A stretch of 64,000 nt of DNA from Pseudomaricurvus sp050633365. Its GTDB lineage: Bacteria > Pseudomonadota > Gammaproteobacteria > Pseudomonadales > Cellvibrionaceae. The first letter of the stretch is position 1. Each line of letters starts with the position of its first letter. The notes beneath the pieces are model-generated. The model had not been told where the DNA came from and ran no database searches. It worked only from the letters and a program-made list of their open reading frames with translations. The stretch is from contig JBOEGJ010000036.1 of NCBI GenBank assembly GCA_050633365.1, positions 1 through 64,000 of the forward strand, in the 5' to 3' direction. Below, one piece after another: positions 1 through 7,619 of this stretch. The position numbers and the translations under genes are program-made.

Positions 1-1168
1 TAGGATCACAAAGAGTGTGACCAGTCTGAACTTTCTTCATACCCACGATGGCGATAATGTCGCCCGCTTGAGCGGTAGTCAGTTCGGTACGCTCGTCGGC
101 GTGCATCTCAACCATACGGCCAACACGCTCGGTTTTACCGGTAAAGCTGTTGAGGATAGTATCGCCTTTGTTCAGTACACCTGAGTAGATGCGGATAAAG
201 GTCAGGGCGCCGAAACGGTCATCCATGATCTTAAAGGCCAAGGCGCGGAATGGCTCGTCAGCAGAAACGATGGCTTTGTCGCCAGTTGCTTCACCTTCTT
301 CGTCGGTCAGATCCTGTGGATCAACTTCGGTTGGGTTTGGCAGGTAGTCAACAACAGCGTCAAGAATCAGCTGAACACCTTTGTTCTTAAAGGCAGAACC
401 ACAGTAAGTTGGGAAGAAGTCCATGGTGCGGGTACCTTTACGGATACACGCTTTGATGTCTTCCATGGCTGGCTCTTCGCCGTCCATGTAGGCCATCATC
501 AAGTCGTCGTCTTGCTCAACAGCAGTTTCGATCAACTTCTCACGGTACATTTCAACGTCGTCTACCATGTCGGCAGGAATGTCGATGATTTTGTAGTTTT
601 CTGGCAGACCAGAGTCATCCCACTGGTAGGCAGTGCGAGTGAGTAGGTCAACCAAGCCGGTGAAGTTTTCTTCGATACCGATTGGCAGAACCATAACCAG
701 TGGGTTTGCACCCAGAACGTTTTCTACCTGATCAACAACACGCAAGAAGTCGGCGCCCATGCGATCAAGTTTGTTAACGAAGATGATACGAGCAACTTCT
801 GAGTCGTTCGCGTAGCGCCAGTTGGTTTCTGACTGAGGTTCAACACCACCAGAACCACAGAATACACCAACGCCACCGTCGAGAACTTTCAAAGAACGGT
901 AAACTTCTACAGTGAAGTCAACGTGCCCCGGAGTATCGATGATGTTGAAACGGTGATCGTCCCAAAAACACGTCGTCGCAGCAGACTGAATGGTAATACC
1001 GCGCTCAGCTTCCTGTTCCATGAAGTCAGTGGTGGATTCGCCGTCGTGTACTTCACCGGTTTTATGAATCTTACCAGTCAGCTTCAGAATACGCTCGGTA
1101 GTGGTGGTTTTGCCGGCGTCAACGTGGGCGAAGATACCGATATTTCTGTACTTAGATAAGTCTGTCAT
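1..1168 (-). CDS. fusA2: Elongation factor G, FusA2-type paralogue (5' part only; 3' end lies outside the window)
   Basis: About 389 N-terminal residues of a translational GTPase are encoded, reading leftwards off the window edge. It starts MTDLSKYRNIGIFAHVDAGK, with P-loop AHVDAGKTTTTER, switch-region motif DTPGHVDF and guanine-specificity motif NKLDRMG, so it is a ribosome-translocase GTPase acting in the cytoplasm. The wording GIFAHVDAGK, TGKIHKTGEVHDGESTTDF and FCGSGGVEPQSETNW matches the second EF-G (FusA2) known from Pseudomonas, Shewanella and Vibrio, not the ribosomal-operon FusA. Consistent with that, no rpsL, rpsG or tuf is visible beside it. The ATG at 1166-1168 has only a weak ribosome-binding site. 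Paralogues of this class are less well understood than FusA, and its exact role is not deducible here. Confidence in EF-G is very high; in the FusA2 subtype, high. Confidence 0.93.
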   Translation of the reverse strand, partial: MTDLSKYRNIGIFAHVDAGKTTTTERILKLTGKIHKTGEVHDGESTTDFMEQEAERGITIQSAATTCFWDDHRFNIIDTPGHVDFTVEVYRSLKVLDGGVGVFCGSGGVEPQSETNWRYANDSEVARIIFVNKLDRMGADFLRVVDQVENVLGANPLVMVLPIGIEENFTGLVDLLTRTAYQWDDSGLPENYKIIDIPADMVDDVEMYREKLIETAVEQDDDLMMAYMDGEEPAMEDIKACIRKGTRTMDFFPTYCGSAFKNKGVQLILDAVVDYLPNPTEVDPQDLTDEEGEATGDKAIVSADEPFRALAFKIMDDRFGALTFIRIYSGVLNKGDTILNSFTGKTERVGRMVEMHADERTELTTAQAGDIIAIVGMKKVQTGHTLCDP

Positions 1169-1203
1169 TTGAGTAGTTCTCGATAAGCCAGGGCCAAAAT
1201 AAA

Positions 1204-1262
1204 GCGCGATAGTATACAGAGTTTCTTTTCCGTTGTAGAAGAGTATTTTGCCTTTATCGCGC
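1204..1262. repeat. Spaced inverted repeat upstream of fusA2
   Basis: GCGCGATA at 1204-1211 is matched by its exact reverse complement TATCGCGC at 1255-1262, with 43 bases between the arms. It lies 36-94 bases upstream of the fusA2 start codon, where a promoter would be expected. It could be an operator or simply a chance 8-mer pair; no function is claimed. Confidence 0.3.
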
Positions 1263-1382
1263 GAATAATTGGGAATCCAGTGAAATATCTGAGGTTTTGG
1301 GGATTTGTGGGCTCGAAATTGGGAAATATCAACTAAAACAGAGAGATAGTGGAGGTCGCTGTCACGGTGTCGTTGTATTACG

Positions 1383-2534
1383 TTACCTGTTAAGCAGAGG
1401 GTTTTGGCTGGAGCGAAACAGGGATTCAAGCCCGAAATGGTATTGTCTTAATTCCGGGTTGTGGTGTTTGCTCAGAGGCAAAAAGGCAAGCTGATGCCAT
1501 TGGCGGGTTTTGAGAATGGGGTATCGTTTCAAGGTGGAAGTGGTTGCACGATAAAATAGCTGTCTTTGTTGGTAGGTTCCGCCGTCTTCTTTAAAGTCGA
1601 TGCCGTTGTGGTGATCAGTCAGCAAAATAAGGCTGATACCCGCGGTCATGAAGTGACCGCCGTAGGAAACTGCGAGTTCACCGCTCTCGACGGCCGCTAG
1701 CTCCTCAGTGTCCCAATTGATGCTGCCGATGGCTTTGGGGCGCCATCCCAGTTGCGATGAGTTTAAGCCCTGAAGCGCGCCGAGGGCCATTGGGCCGTTA
1801 GCGCTCCAAATCATGTTGATGTTTGGGTGGCGTCGCAGAATGCCGTGGATCTTGGCTCGAGGTTCCGCGTAGCCCCAATTTCCAATTAAACGCTCGTGGA
1901 TACTAGCATTTGGGGTTTCCGCTAAGGCGTCCGCCAAACCTTGTTCTCGTAACTTTGCGGCAGAGGTGAGGTTGTCTCCCGCCAGTACTAATACGTTTGG
2001 TGGCATGGGTTGTAATTCATCGATGAGGTGTTTCGCCAGCGAGTAGCCGGCGTAGCGGTTGTCTGGCACCAGTGAACCCACCCAGTGTTTATAGTCACGC
2101 CGCGGAATTAGCAGGGCGTCAGATTCAGGTTTCTGAAGGTGGTTATAGGCAAGAAAGAAGTTGACCCCAGCTTGATTGATATCCCTTATTTGAGGGGAAA
2201 GTGCAAAGCGCTCGTTGACCAATAACAGATAGTCGGGCGGATTTTCGCCGCGCAGTACTTCGGCAATCTGCCGTTGCATTCGCAGGTAGTCTCGGTTGGC
2301 ATGGTAGATGTCGAGCTTGATCTGTAGCTGATCGGCCACGGCTTGGGCGAAGCGGCTTGATTCCGGCCAAAACTGTCCTGTGGGGTTTTGGGATTGTTCA
2401 TAGCCTGGGCTGAAAAACGCAATCTTGAGCGGTTTTTCTGCCGTGTCGGCCTCGACGGCTACCGACGTGATAATAGACAAACTTATAGCAAGTCTGATTA
2501 AAGTTTGTACTGAGCAATATAGGGCATTCTTCAC
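1383..2534 (-). CDS. Periplasmic substrate-binding protein, sugar-type (Peripla_BP_4-like), orphan
   Basis: The 383-residue product begins with a hydrophobic secretion signal (roughly residues 8-28, ending ...VAVEA) and then reads like a type I periplasmic binding protein of the LacI/ribose-binding class: KIAFFSPGYEQ, a central lobe with PDYLLLVNE, VLVLAGDN and NINMIWSANGPMALGAL. These proteins bind a small ligand between two lobes and pass it to an ABC importer or report it to a membrane sensor. No permease, ATPase or chemoreceptor is adjacent, so the partner is unknown; related orphan proteins often feed sensory kinases or GGDEF proteins (family knowledge, not shown here). The start codon is GTG at 2532-2534. 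The upstream gene at 2703-3083 is on the same strand, 168 bases away. Fold assignment is confident; ligand unknown. Confidence 0.75.
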   Translation of the reverse strand: MKNALYCSVQTLIRLAISLSIITSVAVEADTAEKPLKIAFFSPGYEQSQNPTGQFWPESSRFAQAVADQLQIKLDIYHANRDYLRMQRQIAEVLRGENPPDYLLLVNERFALSPQIRDINQAGVNFFLAYNHLQKPESDALLIPRRDYKHWVGSLVPDNRYAGYSLAKHLIDELQPMPPNVLVLAGDNLTSAAKLREQGLADALAETPNASIHERLIGNWGYAEPRAKIHGILRRHPNINMIWSANGPMALGALQGLNSSQLGWRPKAIGSINWDTEELAAVESGELAVSYGGHFMTAGISLILLTDHHNGIDFKEDGGTYQQRQLFYRATTSTLKRYPILKTRQWHQLAFLPLSKHHNPELRQYHFGLESLFRSSQNPLLNR

Positions 2535-2702
2535 TTGCGCGATCCAGCGTCGACGATCAAGTCTTAAGTATAGGATGGTCTCATGAGGTTTGGCGTGAAA
2601 GTAAACATAATTGGCTGGGCGGGGGAGTTTCCCTAAGTGTCTATTACTTGCTCTTAGCCCACCTAGGGAGAAGTGGCTCCGATTGCAGTTGCTCGCCTTT
2701 CA

Positions 2703-3083
2703 TTAGGCCGCATAGCTTTCTTCGGTGTTGCTGCTGTGGCCACCAAATTCGTGCAGCGCGATGAGGTTGCAGATGTAATGAGCATCGAGGAGATTCCAGG
2801 CGGTGATGTGAAAGCAACCTTCGTGAATGTAAAACTGGTAGTGCTGAAGATGCAAATCATGCCCAAGCGATTTAGCTTGTTCTACGGTTAGCTCTAGTGT
2901 CTGCACAGCCCAATGCTCACCGTGGTGATTGTTAACAAGCTCTAACCGAGCCAGCGGCTGATCGTCTAGGCTGCTTACCAGAAACGAAAAACCGTCGTTC
3001 ATTGCCATAGATTGGTATAGGTTGATGCTCTCCTGTGTGACCTGCAAGCTGGCGATCTTAGGTCTGGTGGTTTGATGTGTCAT
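2703..3083 (-). CDS. Conserved-looking hypothetical protein, 126 aa
   Basis: I do not recognise this protein. It is soluble, with no signal peptide or membrane segment, rich in His (HNLHLQHYQFYIHEG type wording in its second half) and Leu. The start ATG at 3081-3083 follows a weak GGAA-like ribosome-binding site. It is divergent from the small gene at 3228, with 144 bases between them that must hold both promoters. Codon use looks normal for the window, which supports a real gene rather than a shadow. Function unknown. Confidence 0.6.
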   Translation of the reverse strand: MTHQTTRPKIASLQVTQESINLYQSMAMNDGFSFLVSSLDDQPLARLELVNNHHGEHWAVQTLELTVEQAKSLGHDLHLQHYQFYIHEGCFHITAWNLLDAHYICNLIALHEFGGHSSNTEESYAA

Positions 3084-3191
3084 CGTTCAAGTTCCGTCAT
3101 TGTGGGTTCGCAATCTATGACGTCCGCTCTGGCGAAAGGTTCTCGGACTAAACACTTCTTTAAATGGGGGGGACAAAACTTATCCTAGCGG

Positions 3192-3197
3192 TATAAT
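3192..3197 (+). promoter_or_regulatory. Candidate sigma-70 -10 element for the small gene at 3228
   Basis: A perfect TATAAT sits 31 bases upstream of the ATG at 3228. A recognisable -35 is poor: GGGACA at 3170-3175 gives a 16-base spacer but matches the consensus weakly. The placement is right for a short 5' leader. Confidence 0.5.
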
Positions 3198-3227
3198 GCG
3201 CGCGCATTTATCTAGGAACGCTGAGCT

Positions 3228-3455
3228 ATGCAAGCCAACATTGTATTTGGATTCGACACCGCGCAGATTGCCTCTCGGTTTTTGAATACCGTCAAATCTG
3301 AAAATCGCCGCGGTGTGAAAGTCAGTCTGAATAACGGTGGTCTGTATGTGAAAGTGCGATACCCCCTAACCGAGTCTGACGGCTTTGATACTATTTGCGC
3401 CGACCTAGACGACATAGCTTCTGCGCTCGGCGGTGTAGAAATCAGTCACAGTTGA
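3228..3455 (+). CDS. Small hypothetical protein, 75 aa
   Basis: This ORF has an AGGAA ribosome-binding site nine bases before the ATG and a perfect TATAAT upstream, so expression is likely. The product is soluble and mixed alpha/beta in appearance, starting MQANIVFGFDTAQIASRF, with no cysteines except one near the C-terminus. I do not recognise a family. It stands alone, 210 bases before the export locus, and is divergent from the 126-aa gene at 2703. Confidence 0.65.
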   Translation: MQANIVFGFDTAQIASRFLNTVKSENRRGVKVSLNNGGLYVKVRYPLTESDGFDTICADLDDIASALGGVEISHS

Positions 3456-3665
3456 TACTTGTTACCGGCCCCTGTTAAACAGAGGTCGAGCTGTATTTCG
3501 CCATTCCTACGCTTTCCATTGTCTGTTTCACGATGCGAATTTGGTCGCCCCGACAGAGTTCCTTGTAGACTCGTCTATGCTTATTCTATTGAAGGACTGA
3601 TTCGAGCTGCCGTTATATCTGAATATGGCAGTTTCTCAATCTAGACATTACAAAGGAAAGCACCC

Positions 3666-5375
3666 TTGCAGGACTCCCTGTTGCATTCATGGTTTGAGCG
3701 ATGCTGCGATCAGTTGCCGGATTTGCGATCAGCGGTTTTGGTTAACGCGCAAGGAATTCATTTCGCTCGTGGTGATACTCATTCCTCCGAAAACCTACAT
3801 AACCTTGAAACTATTGCCAAGCTTGCCTTAGCTCAGGGGGCGGCTTTAACGTCTGTCGGTCCCTGTGACGGAGGTGGTGAAAGCGTGACTGTGGCGAGTG
3901 CATTAGGTGAGTTTTACCAAAACTATGCTGTTGCATTGCAACTTGACGCGAGCATTGGCCAGCATCAAAAGCTTCAGGCAACTTTGGCGGCGATGATATT
4001 GTGGTTACATTGGGCTGCGGATCAACAGGCCGGCCAAGAGACGAAAGAGGAGCTACTGCCGAACTGGCTGTCGAATCTGTTCGCCCAACAGCCTCATTGC
4101 AACCTTCAGGGTTTGTTGTCTTCTATTGAGAAGAACTGTTCGGCACGTTCTGTTTGGTTTTTGGTGTCGGAGAACGGTCGCTGGAAAGTGAAAGCGATCT
4201 CTGGTGATCGTAGCTTCACTGCTCAATCCCCCGCAGTGGTTGAAATGCTACAGGAAGTTGATCGTGCCGATAATGCATCCGACTCCAAAGATTATTGTGC
4301 TCAACTGGATGGGAATATTGTATCCGAGGCCGATCGCTACTTTTGTTCGGCGACTCTTGAGGCTCCCTCCGAGTCGATTGTGCGTCGCCCAGATGCAGCT
4401 CGCTTTCGGTTGGTGATGACTTGTCATGCAGAGCAGGAAGCCGAAGAAGCTTTATCTAAGGTGTTATCGGTCAAGATGCCACTCTGGTATTTGTTACAGC
4501 AATATTCCCCTAGTCAAAATGCCCTCGGTGTGGATCGATATCTGTCTAAGTTTAAACTCGGAGCGGTGACAAAGCCTGTATCGATAGCGGCAGTTGCGAT
4601 CTTGTTGCTGTTGCTGTTGATGATGATGCCGGTCAATCACACCATTCGAGCAGAGGCTGTTATTGAGGGCGCTGTTCATCAGGCTGTTGTAGCGCCATTC
4701 GAGGGTTATATCGAGACGAGTAATGCCAGAGCTGGCGATCAAGTGACCGCAGGGCAAGTTCTCGCGAGTCTTGAAGATCGTGAACTGCAGTTGGAATTGC
4801 AAGGGTTACGAACTCGCTTGCGTGAATTGGATCGAACTTACCGCCAAGCTTTGGCACAGCTTAAGCATGCGAAGTCTCAAATTATTCAGGCACAAATGGC
4901 GCAGGTGAGTGCCGATGTGGATTTACTCGAAGATCGCTCGGAGCGCGCGACCTTAAAGTCACCTATGGCCGGTTTTGTAATTAGTGGGGACTTGTCTCGT
5001 GCGCTGGGCTCTCCCGTTGAGCGAGGGCAAATCCTGTTTGAGGTGGCACCGCTTGAAAACTACAGGGCAAGATTATCTGTCCACCAACAGGATATTCAAT
5101 TTTTGAGTCAGGCGCTGCAAGGGCGGATTACTTTGTTGGCGTTGCCAAGTGAAAAACTGAAGTTTTCCGTAGGCAATATCGTACCGGTGTTCGAATCCTC
5201 TCAGTCTGATTCCGCTTTTCAAGTTGAAGGGCTGCTTGGAGAATCGCCGAAAGCATTAAGGCCGGGAATGAAAGGGATTGCGAAAATCGACGTTGGTAAA
5301 AGGGCATTGGGCTGGGTGTTGTTTCACGACTTGATTGAATGGTGGCAATTGAAGCTCTGGGCATGGTTGCCGTGA
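3666..5375 (+). CDS. Membrane-anchored HlyD-like adaptor with large cytoplasmic N-terminal region
   Basis: The 569-residue product has a long soluble N-terminal region (1-300) whose residues ~150-290 resemble a degenerate GAF domain. A single membrane helix follows at ~304-322 (the stretch ILLLLLLMMMP), then a biotinyl-lipoyl-like half-motif (~335-375; VVAPFEGYIE ... GDQVTAGQVLASLED), a short coiled coil, the second lipoyl half (ERATLKSPMAGFVISGDL) and a beta-barrel region. That is the layout of a periplasmic adaptor (membrane-fusion protein). The start is TTG at 3666, preceded by AAAGGAAAG. It overlaps the next gene, the M50-HlyD fusion, so the two are translationally coupled and probably form one complex. 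No ABC ATPase or TolC homologue is present. An N-terminal sensory-type domain on an adaptor is unusual. The GAF assignment is weak; the adaptor assignment is strong. Confidence 0.8.
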   Translation: MQDSLLHSWFERCCDQLPDLRSAVLVNAQGIHFARGDTHSSENLHNLETIAKLALAQGAALTSVGPCDGGGESVTVASALGEFYQNYAVALQLDASIGQHQKLQATLAAMILWLHWAADQQAGQETKEELLPNWLSNLFAQQPHCNLQGLLSSIEKNCSARSVWFLVSENGRWKVKAISGDRSFTAQSPAVVEMLQEVDRADNASDSKDYCAQLDGNIVSEADRYFCSATLEAPSESIVRRPDAARFRLVMTCHAEQEAEEALSKVLSVKMPLWYLLQQYSPSQNALGVDRYLSKFKLGAVTKPVSIAAVAILLLLLLMMMPVNHTIRAEAVIEGAVHQAVVAPFEGYIETSNARAGDQVTAGQVLASLEDRELQLELQGLRTRLRELDRTYRQALAQLKHAKSQIIQAQMAQVSADVDLLEDRSERATLKSPMAGFVISGDLSRALGSPVERGQILFEVAPLENYRARLSVHQQDIQFLSQALQGRITLLALPSEKLKFSVGNIVPVFESSQSDSAFQVEGLLGESPKALRPGMKGIAKIDVGKRALGWVLFHDLIEWWQLKLWAWLP

Positions 5376-7531
5376 AAACTGACGACAATCTTAATGTCGC
5401 TGCTCCGACCTGGGAGCAGATGTTGCAGTCGAGGCCGTGCCTCAATCATTCGATATTGAGTCATTGTCATCATTACCGAGGTATACCTTGGGTCATTTTT
5501 GAGAACCGATTCGTAGGTACATTTTATCGTTTGGATCCATTGCTAACGATGGTGTTCGATGGTGCTGATGGTGATTTGACGTTGCAACAGCGTTTGACTC
5601 GGCTGCCAGAGAATCACAAAGAAGCACTAAGCGCTGAGCAGGTTATCGCAACCTATTTAGCTTTGTTGAAAGCGCAGATTATTGTCGATAGTGCGGGGCA
5701 AATACCTGCGTCGAACATCACTGACTCCAACATTCAGAACTCAGCTAAACCTCTTTGGCTTGAAGCCATTACAAAACCTTTCGCTGTTCGTGTTCCCTTA
5801 CTGTTACCTGATAAGTGGCTGGGTTCCGTTTACCGCTATGCGAGAGCGATCTTTAATGGCCCCGCGGCAATCTTGAGCTTGGTTGCCGTCGTTTGGGCAG
5901 TACTGAAAGTACCGCTGATGTGGTCAGAGCTGAGCGAGTATTTTGATGCCCAGTTTATTGGCGTGACAAACGGTTTTCTATTGTTGCTCATCTATCCGGC
6001 TATCAAATTTATTCATGAAGTGGCGCATGGTTTGGCGATAAAGCACTGGGGTGGCAGAGTAAAAGAGGCTGGCCTGATGTTCTTAGTTTTTATTCCTATA
6101 CCCTATGTGGATGCCAGTGCTAGCTCAGCTTTTGGTTCGAAATGGCAACGTATGGCGGTCTCGGGTGCGGGTATTTGGGCGGAGTTGTTGTTGTCTACAC
6201 TGGCGTTGTGGGTTTGGTTAATTGTGCCCGCTGAGTTAGTCAAACTCATCGCTTTCGACGTTATGGTCCTTGCAGCAGGCTCTACCTTATTGTTTAACGC
6301 CAATCCATTGTTGCGTTTCGATGGCTACTACCTGTTGGTTGATGCTATTGGTATCCCAAACCTATCAACTCGTTCTAACCGCTATTTAAGCTATCTGATT
6401 CGTCGGTATTGTTTTGGACTGGACGTGATTGCTGCACCCATGAATGATCCGCACGAGCGAAGCTGGCTGGTTGCTTATGGCGTGTTGGCCTACCTTTATC
6501 GTTTGGGGCTTTCGATTATCATTGCACTTTATCTCAGCAGCCGGTTCTTTGTGCTCGGGCTCTTTTTTGCTGCATGGTTGTTAGCGATCCAAGTGTTTCG
6601 CCCATTGATATCTTGGAGCACAGAAACTTGGCGTCTTTCGTCAAGCTCAGAGCGTAAGCAGGTGCTATGGCGCACCACAGGTACGGTGTCGGTACTGGCT
6701 CTATTGCTATTGACACCGCTGCCAAGCTTCACGATCGTTAAAGGACTCGTTCAAGCCCCAGAGCATTCTTTAATTCGCGCAAATCAAGCAGGGATTGCGT
6801 CTGCTATAGAAATTTCGACGGGGCATCAAGCGAGCGCGGGACAAGTGCTCGTCAGAATGTCCAATCCGGATATCGCCGCGGCGGTAGCCAAGTTAAAGGC
6901 ATCGCTTCGGGAAGCCGAGTTGCGCCAAGCGCAAGCGCTGGACAATGATCTTTCTCAAATGGCTCGGTATGCTGAGCGATCCGTTGGTCTACGTGAGCAG
7001 CTAGAGGATGCTGAGCTGCGGTTAAAACAGCTATCGGTAAAGAGTCCGGCAGAGGGAACTTTTGTATCGCTGGATTTACGCGACTTGAACGGGCGTTGGC
7101 TCGAGCAGGGACAGCTGATTGGCTATTTGAACGATGGCGCGCCGTTGTCGGCGGTTGCCGTCGTAAACGACTCTGATGCACGCAGGTTGCGTTTAGGGGT
7201 CGAAGGTATTGAAGTCCTCCAGCATCCGAGCAATAAGCCGATCGATGGGCGGTTGATCTTGATGACTCCTGCGGCAAATTACCAGCTGCCCAGCGCTTTG
7301 CTCGGTTCGATGGGCGGTGGCAATATTAGCGTTGATGCTCGCGATAGCACCGGCAGAACCAGTATGGCGCCAACTTTTAAACTCGAAGTTCAGCTTTTGG
7401 GCGAACAGGCCGATAGCGCAATCAAGGTTGGCTCAGCGGTTAACCTCCGGTTTAAACACAAGAGTCGTAGTCTGGCTGGACGTAGTGGTGAGTTTTTAAA
7501 ACGATTTTGGCTTGAAAAAGTTCGAATTTAG
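5339..7531 (+). CDS. M50 (site-2-protease-type) membrane metallopeptidase fused to an HlyD-like adaptor
   Basis: This 730-residue fusion has three parts. Residues ~1-150 contain a small helical region resembling a PqqD-like peptide-binding domain (low confidence). Residues ~170-450 are a multi-spanning M50 peptidase with the zinc motif HEVAH at 226-230 and the downstream NPLLRFDG motif whose Asp328 would be the third ligand. Residues ~455-730 form another membrane helix followed by a lipoyl/HlyD-like domain (GHQASAGQVLVRMSNPD ... LKQLSVKSPAEGTFVSL). Such proteins cleave or gate membrane or exported substrates; the substrate here is inferred to be the giant protein two genes downstream. The ATG at 5339 overlaps the preceding gene by 37 bases. 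GTG at 5372 would give a classical four-base GTGA overlap and is an equally good start. All catalytic residues appear intact. Confidence 0.82.
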   Translation: MVAIEALGMVAVKTDDNLNVAAPTWEQMLQSRPCLNHSILSHCHHYRGIPWVIFENRFVGTFYRLDPLLTMVFDGADGDLTLQQRLTRLPENHKEALSAEQVIATYLALLKAQIIVDSAGQIPASNITDSNIQNSAKPLWLEAITKPFAVRVPLLLPDKWLGSVYRYARAIFNGPAAILSLVAVVWAVLKVPLMWSELSEYFDAQFIGVTNGFLLLLIYPAIKFIHEVAHGLAIKHWGGRVKEAGLMFLVFIPIPYVDASASSAFGSKWQRMAVSGAGIWAELLLSTLALWVWLIVPAELVKLIAFDVMVLAAGSTLLFNANPLLRFDGYYLLVDAIGIPNLSTRSNRYLSYLIRRYCFGLDVIAAPMNDPHERSWLVAYGVLAYLYRLGLSIIIALYLSSRFFVLGLFFAAWLLAIQVFRPLISWSTETWRLSSSSERKQVLWRTTGTVSVLALLLLTPLPSFTIVKGLVQAPEHSLIRANQAGIASAIEISTGHQASAGQVLVRMSNPDIAAAVAKLKASLREAELRQAQALDNDLSQMARYAERSVGLREQLEDAELRLKQLSVKSPAEGTFVSLDLRDLNGRWLEQGQLIGYLNDGAPLSAVAVVNDSDARRLRLGVEGIEVLQHPSNKPIDGRLILMTPAANYQLPSALLGSMGGGNISVDARDSTGRTSMAPTFKLEVQLLGEQADSAIKVGSAVNLRFKHKSRSLAGRSGEFLKRFWLEKVRI

Positions 7532-7566
7532 ACGATAACTATCTATGGAGTTTGTTTGTATCGTCT
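7530..7566 (+). other. Stem-loop just after the M50-HlyD stop codon
   Basis: AGACGATA at 7530-7537 (overlapping the stop codon) pairs perfectly with TATCGTCT at 7559-7566, leaving a 21-base loop. There is no T-run after it, so it is a poor terminator. It may mark an RNA processing or stability point between the adaptors. Confidence 0.3.
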
Positions 7567-7619
7567 ATTTATTCAGATGGGAAGTTCGGCGCTCAAGACC
7601 CAAATTTATATGAGGGTCG

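Noticed and set aside
1297..1494. 65-codon plus-strand ORF between fusA2 and the binding-protein gene
   Set aside because: It runs into the antisense of the binding-protein gene, has no ribosome-binding site and no family resemblance.
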